Below are positions 45,001 to 57,415 of a stretch of DNA of 64,000 bases, piece after piece. The notes beneath the pieces were generated by a model. It was not told the DNA's origin, made no database searches, and was given only the letters and a program-made list of their open reading frames with translations. The stretch covers positions 186,001 through 250,000 of the forward strand of contig CAWUHX010000012.1 in assembly GCA_963922205.1 (NCBI GenBank), in the 5' to 3' direction. Positions within the stretch are counted from its first letter, which is position 1; every line of letters begins with the position of its first letter. This DNA comes from Romanomermis culicivorax. Lineage: Eukaryota; Nematoda; Enoplea; Mermithida; Mermithidae. Made by a program: the position numbers and the translations under genes.

Positions 45001-46879
45001 TTCAGGAGTAAGCCCTTGTTAGTTACAGTGTTACATGTGCATGATTTGTGGTGGTTAGTAAAGAAGGTCCACCCAATCCCATAGAGTCTGATCTCCAAGG
45101 CAGATTTCGGTTACATGTATTATGCTTATCAAGACCTCTTTTCAAACGTGCTATGACTTAAACTAAGAGCCGTTTCGTGTAACTGATCGAACATTGTTGC
45201 TTCGAACGTCGGTGGCAATTAAATTCATATTATAAAAGTTGAATAAAAGCTTAATACTAAGAGAAATTAAAAAATAGAATCCAGCAAGTTTTTTTCCATT
45301 TCCGCAGGTCATAACATTATTGAACATGAATAAAGAATTAATGTTTTCTCAAGATGATTATTTGAAGTATAGAGCATCAAACAGGAAGGAACAGTGATCT
45401 TCGGCTAATACAAACCTTCTTTCCGCAATGAAATATCGCCCATTCGCATTCAATTAAAATTTTCCACCTTGAAAACACTGTTTAATAAGCTTTTTAGCAT
45501 CGTTTGACAAACTCTTTCAAGTCGAGATTAGTTTTTCATACTACTCTCTGCTTTTAATCCTCTCCAGTATTTTCTATCCTTCCGACCCATTACAGACCAA
45601 TAGATCACTAAAAGGCGTGATATCTTAAGATTTTATTAAGTACAGCAGTTGCAGTACAAAAATTAGTCGAGAAGTCCAACATTCTTTAGTTCAATAATCA
45701 TTTCAACAGTACACTCTTTTTTCAATAGTTCACTCCAAATTGAAAAAAAATCCAAATTGTTGCCAACGGCGGATTTTTATAAAAGAAAAAATACATTTTC
45801 CAATCAAATCATTTTCTGGCATATAAAGCTATTTTCAAGAACACCAAAACTATAAATCAATCGAAACGTAAAAAAATTCAGAGCTGGAATGTTGAATTTC
45901 TAACAGAGAAATGCATAATGTCAGTCGGTTTTGACATCATTCACACGAGTGATGTTGTTAACCGAAACCAAATTGTGAAAGTCTTTCATTGGTATCAGAA
46001 TGCTACACATCAAATTTTATCGCGATTACTCTTTAACACCCTTCGAAGAAAGGCATATTGAAGAAGGTTTCTCCCACATAAGCTTCTTGGAATGATTGGA
46101 TGACACTTTAACTAGGCTCTGAAAAAAGTACTCGTATTACTGCTAAAAAACAGAATAGTCCCCAAACATTTTGACTTACTCGTGTATCATTTCGAGACCA
46201 CATGTTGCCATAATACGTAAAATGCTTCTGCTGCAAACCTATGAACTCTTTATTAAGACATTCAAACTTTAGGAGGTTATTAGCTACCTGAGTACACCCA
46301 GTGATTTATATGTTTTCGAACTATGACGTAGAAACAGTGTTTTTATTACTCCCCGATGGGATTTAGTGGATGTGCAACTCGTTGTTACGCGCAAAAAAAC
46401 CGCAAAGTAGGTACGAAGAGTAACAATCTTCTTCATTTGTAAAGGTGGAATGATATTGGATTATGACTAGGAGCTCTTTCAAGTAGGGCTATGGATTAAC
46501 ATCGTTATTGAATTAATGAGCAAATGTCAAAACATGTTTACATTAGGTCTGATGACCCGAATGACAGAAAGTACTTTCCTGAGATAGAACACTACACATG
46601 ATAAACGATCTAAAGGTGTTCAGAAAGTTCTACCATAATATCTCAGGACTATAATACATTTTCTATGAATAAAATTCAACACATTTTCATAAGCTGGCAG
46701 AGTTTCGTAAAGTTTCTCCAGAGGACAGATACGTGTAACATATTTTTCCCACTTGAAACATCACATTTGACGCGGCGTTAACACATATTCCCACGACAGT
46801 ACGAAAAATCTTGAATGGATAAAGCACACTGATGACGAGTTTTATGTTGCCCATCTCTATTCTTGGCTTACTTACAGTA

Positions 46880-46985
46880 ACCTAGGAGTTCAGGAGTCCA
46901 AGATTTCAGGAGATCTGAAGTTCATGGCTGCGGGTCAGAAGTTCAGGAGTGTCAAACTAGATGTTCAGGAGTTCAGGAGTAATTT
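46880..46985. repeat. Cluster of TTCAGGAGT direct repeats
   Basis: AGTTCAGGAGT or AGAAGTTCAGGAGT occurs four times within 100 bp, with related TTTCAGGAGA. The same word forms the palindrome at 47504-47539 and recurs near 47570. Confidence 0.6.
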
Positions 46986-47503
46986 TATGTTATCAACAAA
47001 GTCAAACATCGATTTTTCTCTAATTTTGTGTCACAACACTGTCCATTTTCCTTTTATGTTTAGGTCGAAATAGTTGCCTACATGAGAACTACATTCCGTA
47101 AACTTAAGATTTTTGACGATCAATCTCGATAAAACAATACATTACATGGTGTAGCACTAGAATGACCAGTGGATATGGTAGCTAATCGTACTTTCAGGAA
47201 CAGACGTCTAGTCATGTACGCGAATCTAAACTCATTCTAGCAGCTCCTTCTTCAATCTTGAAGTTGGTTTCATGCCTTATCATCATTTAGATTAGTTAAA
47301 TTTTGAAGGAGTACGAAAATTCATTAAGGGATAATAATAGCAAAATCAACTCTCTAAGAGTCAATGTTCGACTCCTAGAAAACTAGGACTCAATATTTGA
47401 CTCACAAAATTTTGTTACTCCTAAACATTTAGATTCTTGGTGCAAGGAATTTATTTCTAGTGATAGAAAAACGACTACCATCTAGTAGAAGGAAGAAAAG
47501 AGA

Positions 47504-47539
47504 ATTTCTACTGAACTCCTAAAGGAGTTCAGTAGAAAT
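47504..47539. repeat. Perfect 17-bp inverted repeat, 2-nt spacer
   Basis: ATTTCTACTGAACTCCT, AA, AGGAGTTCAGTAGAAAT. No mismatch. No coding context. Confidence 0.85.
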
Positions 47540-47699
47540 GTTGGCTCAAGCAAATTTTTCTACTCTCCTAGTTCAGGAGTCATTCATGCCTATTCAAGCC
47601 GATGTTGATTCATTTAATTTATTTCAAGTGTTCTCAACCCAGGAAGTCAGAAAATTTAAGAAAGGATCGCTTTTCTGACTTGAACCAAAAAAGCACTCC

Positions 47700-48640
47700 T
47701 CATGATAATTTGAATATATGGTGCAGACAAATTAGTTTACGTATAGAGCATATATGGATACTAGATGTGGTGTGAATATGAGGTTCGATTTTATTCTACC
47801 AAATGCCGAGTTTTTGTGTCAAACTTAAAAATTTATCAATTGCAAAAATTTCATTTTTTAAGAATTTTATTGAATGTTGCAGTGGAACTAAAAGTCCAAA
47901 AAACCAATTGAATCAATCGTTTTAAAGCTACATTAAAATACTATCGTTTTAAAAAATTTTCGCGAAGAATTGTAAAAAACGACTTGCACATGAATAATAA
48001 TTTGAGGCAAAAATGTGCAATAAATGATATGTAAAACTGGAATTTGATTTATATATGCTGAAATCGCTCAAATTATTTGTATCGTGTAGTTATGAATTTT
48101 TGCATGCAGTTAGGTACATAGATGGAACATGTTGTGGTTGAGTAGGGTTCGATTTTATATGAGCAATCCCGAGTTGTAGAGTTTAACATGAAATCTTGTC
48201 AAGAATAAAAGTTTAATTTTTTGAACTTCATCACTTAAGTTGTAGTGGAACTAAAAGTCCAGAAAAACACTGGAATAGCCGTTTGAAAGCTGCATCAAAA
48301 TACTTCTTTCAAAAAAAAATTCATGAAACATTGTCGGAAATTGACCGAGACATGAATAATAATTTAAAGCAAAAAGTGCTATAAATGACATGTAAAACTG
48401 GGATTCAATTTACATATGCCGAAATTGGCAACTGGATTTTTATGATGTACCTTTAAATTTTTGCATGAAGTGCACATAGATAGCACATGTTATGGTGAAA
48501 TCGGGTTCAATTTCATGAAAAGTAAAAATTCAATTTTTTTATACTTTTTTTTGTACACTGTATTAGAACTACTATTCGGAGGGACTGTTGCCTCTATGTT
48601 TCCAAAAGCCTATTCAATCTATTATTGATTAAAAAACCGC
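47700..48640. repeat. Tandem array of about three ~320-360-bp units
   Basis: The word AGTGGAACTAAAAGTCC lies at 47879 and 48241, and a diverged form at 48561. The linked motifs CATGAATAATAATTT, GTAAAACTGG and CATAGAT..CACATGTT recur at the same offsets. Units are diverged by point changes. Satellite-like; no coding potential. Confidence 0.75.
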
Positions 48641-49245
48641 ACTTGAGAGTCTTCAGAATTGCGAAGAAATACATGTGATAAAATGGAATTATTCGCATTC
48701 ATGAATTTTGAGCACTTTACACAAAGATAGCTCAATGAAAAAAAATATATTGTGCAAAATGCTCAGAAGATACGAAATCAGCGTAAAAATTTGTGCAACA
48801 TATCTCCGAACGAGGGGAAATGAAATTTTGACTTATCCTCACTCAAGGCGGTTCTTACAGAAATTGACTCTAGAATCCCCCCAAAGTCATTTTTCATCAG
48901 ATTACTCTGGAAATCTGACAGTTTAGACCATGTGGCATTTTTTAGCAGAATTTTTATTTAAAATACGGATAAATGCTTTATGCAAAGAACCACAAAACGT
49001 AGCGTTTCATAAAAAACATGTTGTGTAGTTTTACATACTAGTACCAAGGTTAAATTCTCATTTGATTTTTACACTGCTGACAGCTTGAAAGTGGCGTGGA
49101 TAGGTTTTCACAGATTTAAAAAATTTACAAAGAGAAATATTATATGAGTTATTCTAAAGGGTTTCATTGCACCCGAGCTTCCCAGCTGGAAATTTGAAAA
49201 ATTGTAGATCTATTACAGTAAATTTGCAGATAAAAGGTAAGAGTA
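48641..49245. other. Gene-free region
   Basis: AT-rich; no recognisable exon, RNA gene or repeat on either strand. Confidence 0.4.
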
Positions 49246-49602
49246 CCTGAGTACTACTTGAGAAATTTAACCATTGGAGGAAATTTTCAGCTGAAGTTTT
49301 GCCGCTCATTGGGGAAAAAAATTTCATTGATTACAGTAATAAGCTTATTAGTTTTTGCCATCGAGACTGATATAGGAAAACGCTAAATTTCTCCGTGAGA
49401 ACGAGAAGGTCAAAATCATTGGAAAAACATAAACATTATGCTTAAGGACTGTGTATTTGAGAAGCACTGGATACTTGAGTACCTGAGTTCTACTTGAGAA
49501 ATTTAACCATTTAAGTTATTGGGGGAAATTTTCAGCTGTCAAGTTTTGCAGCTCACTGAGGAAAACAATTTCATTGATTACAGTAATAAGCTTATTAGTT
49601 AA
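49246..49602. repeat. Direct duplication of ~120 bp
   Basis: TACCTGAGTWCTACTTGAGAA.. TTAACCATT ... CATTGATTACAGTAATAAGC occurs at 49246-49358 and 49475-49602 with small indels. Confidence 0.7.
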
Positions 49603-49877
49603 ACATACTTTCGTGAGATCACCGCATCAATACAAATTTGAAAATTAATGGAGTATTGTCGAAGTTGAAATTATAAACACACTTCTATGAAAATGGAACC
49701 ACTAGATAGAGGTTAAATCCAATTTTGAAGTTTCATGTTCGAATCTCAGCCCACCTAAAAGTCATACATTACATTGAGACCGTACGCACAATTTTACCGT
49801 CGGAAATTCATTTCCGTTGAAGTTTAGAGAATTTGCAACTTTTCCTTTTAATATAAATTTGAATAAGTGAGAAACTA

Positions 49878-50225
49878 AAGTCTCTTTATTTTGAAATGGC
49901 AGATGCAGCGAGCCGATGAAGATAAGTTCCATTCGGAAAAAAAGGTGGGATTATTACTGTAATCAATGAGAAAAACTTTCTCGTCTGTCAGCGACAAGCA
50001 GACACTGAAAATTTTCTCTAATAATCTGGTCATGCACTTGCGTATCGGTAAGTTTTGTACAAAAGAAAAATATATAAGCACGATGTTGTTAATTTGATTC
50101 TGGTTCCCACACAATAAATTCATATTTTTTTCTGCAGTAGTATAAAATTTTTCACTCCGCGAAAATTGCTCCTTTTTTTGTCGTCGCTGCATCTGCGCAT
50201 TTGCGACTTCAAAGTAAATTGGCTA
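49878..50225. mobile_element. Tc1/mariner-like MITE (family B)
   Basis: Imperfect ~37-bp inverted ends (AAGTCTCTTTATTTTGAAAT.. GCAGATGCAGCGA and its inverse) are flanked by TA. The interior carries TGTAATCAATGAGAAAAA. Partial copies occur at about 50308-50500, 55603-55840, 56780-57026 and in GPCR introns (31100-31410). Confidence 0.7.
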
Positions 50226-50227
50226 TA

Positions 50228-50876
50228 ATAGTGGCGCATAAGTTCTCAATTTTGCGTGAACACCATTCACTTAGTAATCGTGTTTCTATTGGCTCAAACA
50301 GCACTATAGTCCAGTTACTTTAAAATGGCGGACACAGCGATAAAAAAGGGTAGGTTCAATTTGACGCACAAAACTATATACTGCAAAAAAATATGTGTCC
50401 CCTTATGACAGGGGAAGATCAAAAACAAAGAAACAGCAAGGTTATTGGACGAAAAAGTTTTTCTCATTGATTACAGTTATAAACTTACTATTTTGTCCGA
50501 ATTGAACTTACTGTCAATGCTTTCATCTGCCAATACAAAACCAATAAAAGTATGGAATTGTACAAAAAAATTTTACTCAAAAGACCATACCTCAAGGATC
50601 GGAAAGATAATGTTATACAATTCGAACAGTACTTACAATTTTTGCCATTGGCCCAATTCGCACTAAATTTTACATGAGCGTGGTAAAAAGTTATAAGTCT
50701 GCCTGCAGCAACTATTTCAACTTCAAAATCACAAGATGGTAGTAGTAGTACTTGCATGCAACGGAGATTTGTGTTTGGGGATGGAGAACCACTTTGTTAG
50801 GACATCTGTTAAGACTACTGCACAACTATTATTATAAATTCCATAACTATTATTACTACCATTACTACTACTATTA
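50228..50876. other. Partial MITE B copy, otherwise nothing seen
   Basis: 50308-50500 resembles family B (TATAGTCCAGTTACTTTAAAATGG and TTTTTCTCATTGATTACAG). The rest is AT-rich. Confidence 0.45.
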
Positions 50877-50910
50877 CTCCTACCACTACTATTACTACTA
50901 CTTCTACTGC

Positions 50911-50982
<72 letters not shown>

Positions 50983-51033
50983 TAATACTACTACTACTAA
51001 TACTACTACTAATACTAGTACTACTACTACTAT

Positions 51034-51114
<81 letters not shown>

Positions 51115-51150
51115 TAATACTACTACTACTAATACTAATACTAATACTAG

Positions 51151-51200
<50 letters not shown>

Positions 51201-51339
51201 ATACTACTACTAGTACTACTACTAATACTACTACTACTACTACTACCATCACTAATACTACTACTACTAATACTACTACTAATACTAGTACTACTACTAA
51301 TACTACTACTACTACTAATACTAGTACTACTACTACTAT

Positions 51340-51420
<81 letters not shown>

Positions 51421-51505
51421 TAATACTACTACTACTAATACTAATACTAATACTAGTACTACTACTAATACTACTACTACCTGCCAGCACACTACTACTA
51501 CTGCT
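50877..51505. repeat. Large ACT/AGT microsatellite
   Basis: About 600 bp of ACT triplets with AAT, AGT and ACC interruptions, arranged in a higher-order pattern: two blocks of about 340 bp (50920-51210 and 51260-51470) repeat the same series of interruptions. Minus-strand frames read as poly-Ser or poly-Val and are not supported as genes. Confidence 0.95.
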
Positions 51506-53132
51506 ACAACTACCACGACGTGATGAGAGTGGATGTATCCAGGAATCCCGGAAAGGCACGTCAAAAGACGTTTAGAACCAAGAGAGTTGACGACTTTCCA
51601 TAACACACAAGGACATTGACTTTCTACTGAGCCATTTAATTCCTAATTTTGTTTTTCATAATAGAGAAGCTTACCGTCGTCATTTAGTGAACATCTCATC
51701 ATGACCGCTGAAACCGCAAAAAATAGAATGAGGAAATTGAAGCGGAAAAACATAAATTGGGAATGAAAGTGTCGTACCGCCCATAAATATGCGAATGAGG
51801 CACATGGGAGGCCTATGAAAAAACAAAACGGGGCGAAATTGTGAAAAACAAGAAAATAACTTTAGATATCTGGAAAGTGCATTGAGGTACTGCTCGGACT
51901 TGATCATGGAACGTATTTGCACCCCGTCTCAAGTCTTTATTTGTCCATGCGGGAATTCTTAGCACAGAAAACATTAATACTTATATTGGCAAAAAATTAT
52001 AAACGAATTGTCACGCTAAAGAACTATCGAATGCATAAAATTTCGTATTTCACGATTCCAATCAAAAAGCACTTCTTACTCTCGACAGACTATAGCAAAC
52101 TAAAAATTCGAAATTGTCACAACAATCTTAGAAGTAACACTATTTTTTTACACTACGGTCAGATGGTAAAATAATATCGAGATTATGTAGAAGGAAATCG
52201 TCACATGAATAGGTTCACCGTTTAATAACTTATATATCCGATGCGTAGTCTAATTATCTTTGGAATCCTTCGACCCTTATTTGAAAAATAAAACGTCTGT
52301 TTGAGTCAAGCACACTTCACTTCATCTTACCTCTCTGATTTCAAGTTCACGGAGGCGTTCATGAACCAAGTACAGTAACGTCTACGTTTTCCAGAACTAA
52401 AAATGATGTTCCATAGTACTGGAAGATTCTAGCAGCAGTAATATTCTTTAGAAAAAAGTAGCGAGAATAATCAAACAGCATAAGCTTCGTCGCAGGTAAA
52501 TTCAGTGGTGAATTACTTGCATAGTTGCATTTTGATAAATGGTATAGCTACCTAGCACCAAGTAAAAGTATGCATAAATTACCGTAGTACTATGCAACAT
52601 ATTATCGCAATTGTATCATCCGCAATGAGAGAAATATTTTTTGTAGGAGTATTACATTTGTGTTTGATGAGACAGAACGTTGATGACAACAAATAACTCA
52701 CGCATATGAAACCAATTATCATAATCGTTATTTATTCAGATGACCCGCTCGCAAAATGCTAGTTGTGTGAATCAACTTGTCATTTTTGGCCTCCAAGGTA
52801 CCACACCGCCTTTTGGAACACAAGAACCATAACATCATCACGAATTATTATTTTGAAAATCTCACGAACTTAAACAGAGAATTTTATGGCTATCACAGAT
52901 GGTCTGTTCCCACAATTTTCACAGTGTGGAAAATCCGATAATTTGAACTCGCTTTTCACTTTATTTAAAACACTGCTGAAAAAGCTCAGATCAAACTATG
53001 AAATGTCAAGATTGAAATAAACTGGATCCTATAAAAGCACAAGTGATATAAATACAGAAAAAACAAAAATAAACAATAGGCAGGTTTCTCCATAGGCGGA
53101 CAGCAAATAAAACTTTTTCGGTAATACTGCGT
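51506..53132. other. Gene-free region downstream of the IGFBP-like gene
   Basis: AT-rich. No exon or RNA gene recognised on either strand. Confidence 0.45.
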
Positions 53133-56100
53133 TTAGAGTTCCCGACCTGCAAATCAAAATTTCGAAGTATATTTACTGTAGATAAAAGAAGCTTCGTGAA
53201 TTACCTCCAGTCACAGTCAAATAAATTTCTGACGTAATTTTGCCCAATTTATTTTTAGCAACGCAAGTATAGACTCCCGAATCGGTCGTTTGAAGATTGG
53301 TGATCTGCAGCCAACTTGTCACTTGATAATGGTCCGGGCCGCCTCGAACTTGAACGGATTTCGAAGTATGATCGCCTGAATGGATACAAATGAAAATTTA
53401 TGTCGTTCTGGCATCTCCGGGGCTAAAACAAAGCCACTAAGAAAATTTGTATCGTCAGAGTTAGGTTTACCAGACTTACTACGAACTCTGCGGTAGATAC
53501 GGAAGTTTTAAAAAACGGAACTTTAAAACGGAAACAAAAACATTGTGAATCCGTATACAACTGAATAAACAATAGATGTATGTGTGCGGTACTTTATCAA
53601 ACTCGTCTGGCATAAGTCTAAGAGCAGAACATTATTCAGTAGTCGAGACTGTGATTTTTACAACAATATACAATACAAGCGCAAGCAGCGAAGTTTGGTT
53701 CAAAAAATTATTTGCCATCGATAAAATACTGATATGGATAAAATAGTTATAAAAAAGTTTATTGTTATTGCCGTTCCGAGTATCAAATATGCAAAATAAT
53801 CAAATAGAAAATTCAGTTTCAGCGTCAATTTAAACCGGCCTACATTTCATGAGGTGGTTGGAAATGAAGATAAAATCCAGTTTTTTGCTAAAGACTACAG
53901 TACATGGCGGAATCTGAAAATAAAGATCAAGCACCAAGTTTTTACATTTTCGTTCTAAGAAAAACTTATATTACTGGTGAACTGATGTACTAATGTTTAC
54001 ATAGGAAAAGGATGAAATACAAGCTGGTTATATAATTTGAATTTTCAGCAATCTATAGTCTAATTCATTTTAAAGTGCGACCCGAAACGCAAAAAAGTTC
54101 AAAGGGCAGGTAATGACCACGCGTCGTAGCTCAACATCTTCTTTCCACAAGTTGTAGTCCTGACTGCTGCAATCAATCTAAGAAAACAGACGGCCACATA
54201 TGCCGGTAGCTTATTTCTTAGCATGAGCACCTTTCTTATTCTCAAGGCTCATCGGAAAAAAATGGAGTAATAGAAAAGAGAACGGTATCTCTGAGTAAAT
54301 GCGCCCAAGTGCACCAAATGATGTTCATTCGGGACAAATTCTTTCAAAAGGCGATTCCAGCTTACTTGGCAAGGTTATGGTCTTCTGTCTATCTTCGGTC
54401 GTGAATTTCCACTCGATCTTCGGCGTCGGGTAGCCGGAAACTTCACACGATAGGATCGTATCGGACCCAGATTTTTCTCTGGCCGACTGCGACGACGTCA
54501 TTATCTTTGGAGCTAAAAATATTATCACAGTAAGCACACACAGTAACTTGTAAATAAAATTGCAACCAATGGTTTTGGTACCTTCGTCGCATGGCTCGTC
54601 GCGAGCTATGCGGAAACGTTCGGATCGACCAGCCATCGTTTCGTCGAAATGACACTTGTTCCTGTAAGTTTTGCCATCCTCGCCGCAAACGGCGTTTTTA
54701 AACTGGCAAATGCAAACGGCGTAATCGGTGACCACGTTGTTGGCAGAATCCTTAAAGGAAAAAACATCCTTTTATTCATTCTATGAAAGGACGTTCTACT
54801 GCAACCAACTCTTCGTCGGGTTACTTTTGTATAAAATTATCAGGCGTGATATTTCTACCGAAGTATTTTTTCCCTTGTCACTCGAATGTAAATTCAAATA
54901 AAGCATAGGAAGAGATGTTACACTAATAATTTCCTCACTGAAATGCCTTTACACGAAAATTTGCATAAATGTGCAAAATCATACAACATTTTTCCAATAC
55001 TAGGAGCGAGAACAGGTATGGATAAAATTGTATTTCATAAAAGCATACGATAATAAAAAAGTCCATTAAGTTTGAAACAGCAGATAGAGCGGAGACACGG
55101 CGAAAGTTCTAATTGAAATAGCAAGACAGGCACTGGCAGCATGAGAAATTTGAACACGTTATGGTTCATTGGATAACGGCCTCTGTGAAATACTACACTG
55201 ATTATTTCTGTTATGTAGCGGACTCTGCACTGAAATTCGTATAAATGTTAACTTGCAATTTCAGTAGATGCATTGTCTCGGTAAGAATAGTGGAGAATAA
55301 AAACGATACGTTCTCTCAAGCTTGCGAAGGCAGAATCATCTTGTACACTCATATCAAATGTCCATTGGGCTTTGATATGATTTGCCGAGTGCCGAGACCA
55401 GGTGATCGTTGCATAAAACGTTTTTTAGCAGTAAGTTGTACGGAATTCGGTAGAATTGGCTTTGCAAATAAAACACGAAGTAAGTTGTACCGAACTTAGT
55501 AATGTCAGGTCAGTAGTAAAACTTCAGCTGTGAAATGAATCAGTGTTTTATAAACATACATGTGCCGTAATAGAGGACCACACTGTGAAATTGTATTTAT
55601 ACTGTTACAGTTTATTTATTTTGAAATGACAGATGCAGTGAAATGATGAAAGTAAGTTTAATTGAGAAGAAATACTAAGCTTATAATTCTAATCACTGGA
55701 TAAAATTTTATCGTTCATAAGCGACAAACAGATCGACTGCCCAAATCAAAAATATGGATGCATGATTTTGTTTATTCCATTTTGATCGACCTTTGCTGCT
55801 TCGTAATTTTCAACATACAAAGCGAGTTCAAAGCTTACACCCAATGACAAATAATAAGAGCGTACGACAACGGACATTCTAGCCAAACAAAATCGATTTA
55901 CTAACTGAACTACCGAAAAATTACTATGGAATCGATTAGTATCGGTTGTTTATCATGCAACAGTTTTTTAGGTTACTCATACTACTGAATTAGTATAGTA
56001 GTAAAAATGTTAGCTTACTTATTAACCATATTACATGTAGTGTTATGGACAAGGAAGGTTAGTGCAACACTGCTCGGAGGCTGAAGGCTACTGAATGATT

Positions 56101-57415
56101 TACATGTAATATTCACCTCAGAATTTGCACTTGAAGACCTTACGTCGCCAGACAAACCATGAGCAAACCATATGGAACAGTTCGTGTTCGATGCCAGAAC
56201 CTACTGGCGAGGTCGTTTCAAGTTTCTAAAGTGACGATAATGGCAGTGAGCTTCAGAATTCTGATTGTCGAGTTTCCACTAAATTGAAAACGACTCGAGC
56301 AATCTCATATATATTACGTTTTTCTTGACAAGCTTGTAAATAAAACAAGTTCTGTTTCATATTCTACTATTTCCTGCTACCATGTCTAAACTAGAAATTT
56401 GTGAGCCTACTCAATTGAGATTACCAACGTTTCCGCAAAAAATATTTCAATTGAAGCTTTGCGTAAACGACTCAGAGTGGTGCTTGCTTCTGTCATTTTT
56501 CAATTTACAAGCACTTCATAAAAACAAGAGTTGTAAAATGTTTAGATTTTCGAACTGCCGAATCAACTTTATTGTCTTTTTCGTCTAAGCCACGGAGATG
56601 CATAAAGCAGACGCAAGATTAGAGGAAAACAACAGACTGTGGTTCATCGTGTAGCTAAGCTCATTTGATAGAAATAGATTATAGCGTATTTAATTCGAAA
56701 TTACAGTCCAGGGGACAACCAAAAAGAGCTGGATGAATTTCAAACACAATTTTCACGTAGCATGCTGATTCAGGAGAACAACGGATGGGTCAAAATCAAC
56801 AGAACGAAACTCGTGTTTATTCATTTCTTGATTTGGATAGAACTTTGTCGATACTCTGTGCATTGCTCAAGAAATTTTGGTAATTGGAACATCGACCTGT
56901 CTCTTCACCGCTCGTTGACGAAATTTTTTTCTGATTTGACTACAGTAATAAGCTATTAATTTTTCTCCATTAAACTTACTTTTGTAAGTTTGCTGCATCT
57001 GGCGCCTCAAAATAAATAGACTATAGTAGGAGTTGAGTTCAAATCCTCAGTTCTCTGACATCCTGCATGCAGGAACAGCATCGAAATTTACTTCATCTTT
57101 CTGTAAAGTACATTGTAGACTGTTGCCGCAACGACCGTGATGCGGCGTATAGAAGGGTTTTTGGTGCGTTTGCCGGTCGTCGTTGACGATATCGACGTCG
57201 CAAGGTTCGCCTTCGTTTTTGCCGCACACCGTGCAGCAATCGCATTGATCCTTGACTTGCCCGGATTTGCATACTTCGGTCAATTGAGGGCACAATTCCG
57301 GCTTACATTGCGAACAATCGTTGAAAATAGGATTGGGTGGCGGATTGGGCTTTCGGGCATCGATCGAACAATGGTAGACAACCAAAAGTAAACTAAAAAA
57401 GACGAATTTCCGCAT
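53133..57415 (-). CDS. Secreted IGFBP-Kazal-Ig protein (IGFBP7/KAZALD1 type)
   Basis: Five exons, 57415-57092, 54750-54582, 54512-54366, 53375-53205 and 53146-53133 (last codes GREL and stop), with GT/AG borders and matching phases, give 274 residues; human IGFBP7 has 282. A signal peptide (MRKFVFFSLLLVVYHCSIDA) is followed by a Cys-rich insulin-like-growth-factor-binding N-terminal domain with C-D-C-C-T-V-C, the equivalent of the GCGCCxxC motif. Then come a Kazal module (CGEDGKTYRNKC) and an Ig domain split over two exons (SCEVSGYP..IEW and TDSGVYTCVAKN). Known relatives are extracellular proteins that bind insulin/IGF-like peptides, activin or matrix; the ligand here is unknown. The first intron (2.3 kb) contains MITE family B remnants. 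Confidence 0.9.
55603..55840. mobile_element. MITE family B remnant in IGFBP-like intron 1
   Basis: Starts TTTATTTATTTTGAAATG..CAGATGCAG like 49878 and contains GCGACAAACAGATCGACTG. The right end is degraded. Confidence 0.5.
56780..57026. mobile_element. MITE family B remnant, right end intact
   Basis: Ends CTGCATCTGG..CTCAAAATAAATAGACTATAG, the inverse of the family B left end, with TA at the border. The interior has GACTACAGTAATAAGCTATTA. Confidence 0.55.

Larger units (their letters stand above)
45001..47690. other. Gene-free region
   Basis: No exon seen. It contains an AGTTCAGGAGT-type repeat cluster (46887-46982) and a perfect palindrome (47504-47539), described separately. Confidence 0.5.

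Noticed and set aside
50729..51606. Long poly-Ser and poly-Val open frames on the minus strand
   Set aside because: Direct translation of the ACT/AGT microsatellite in two frames; no flanking coding features.
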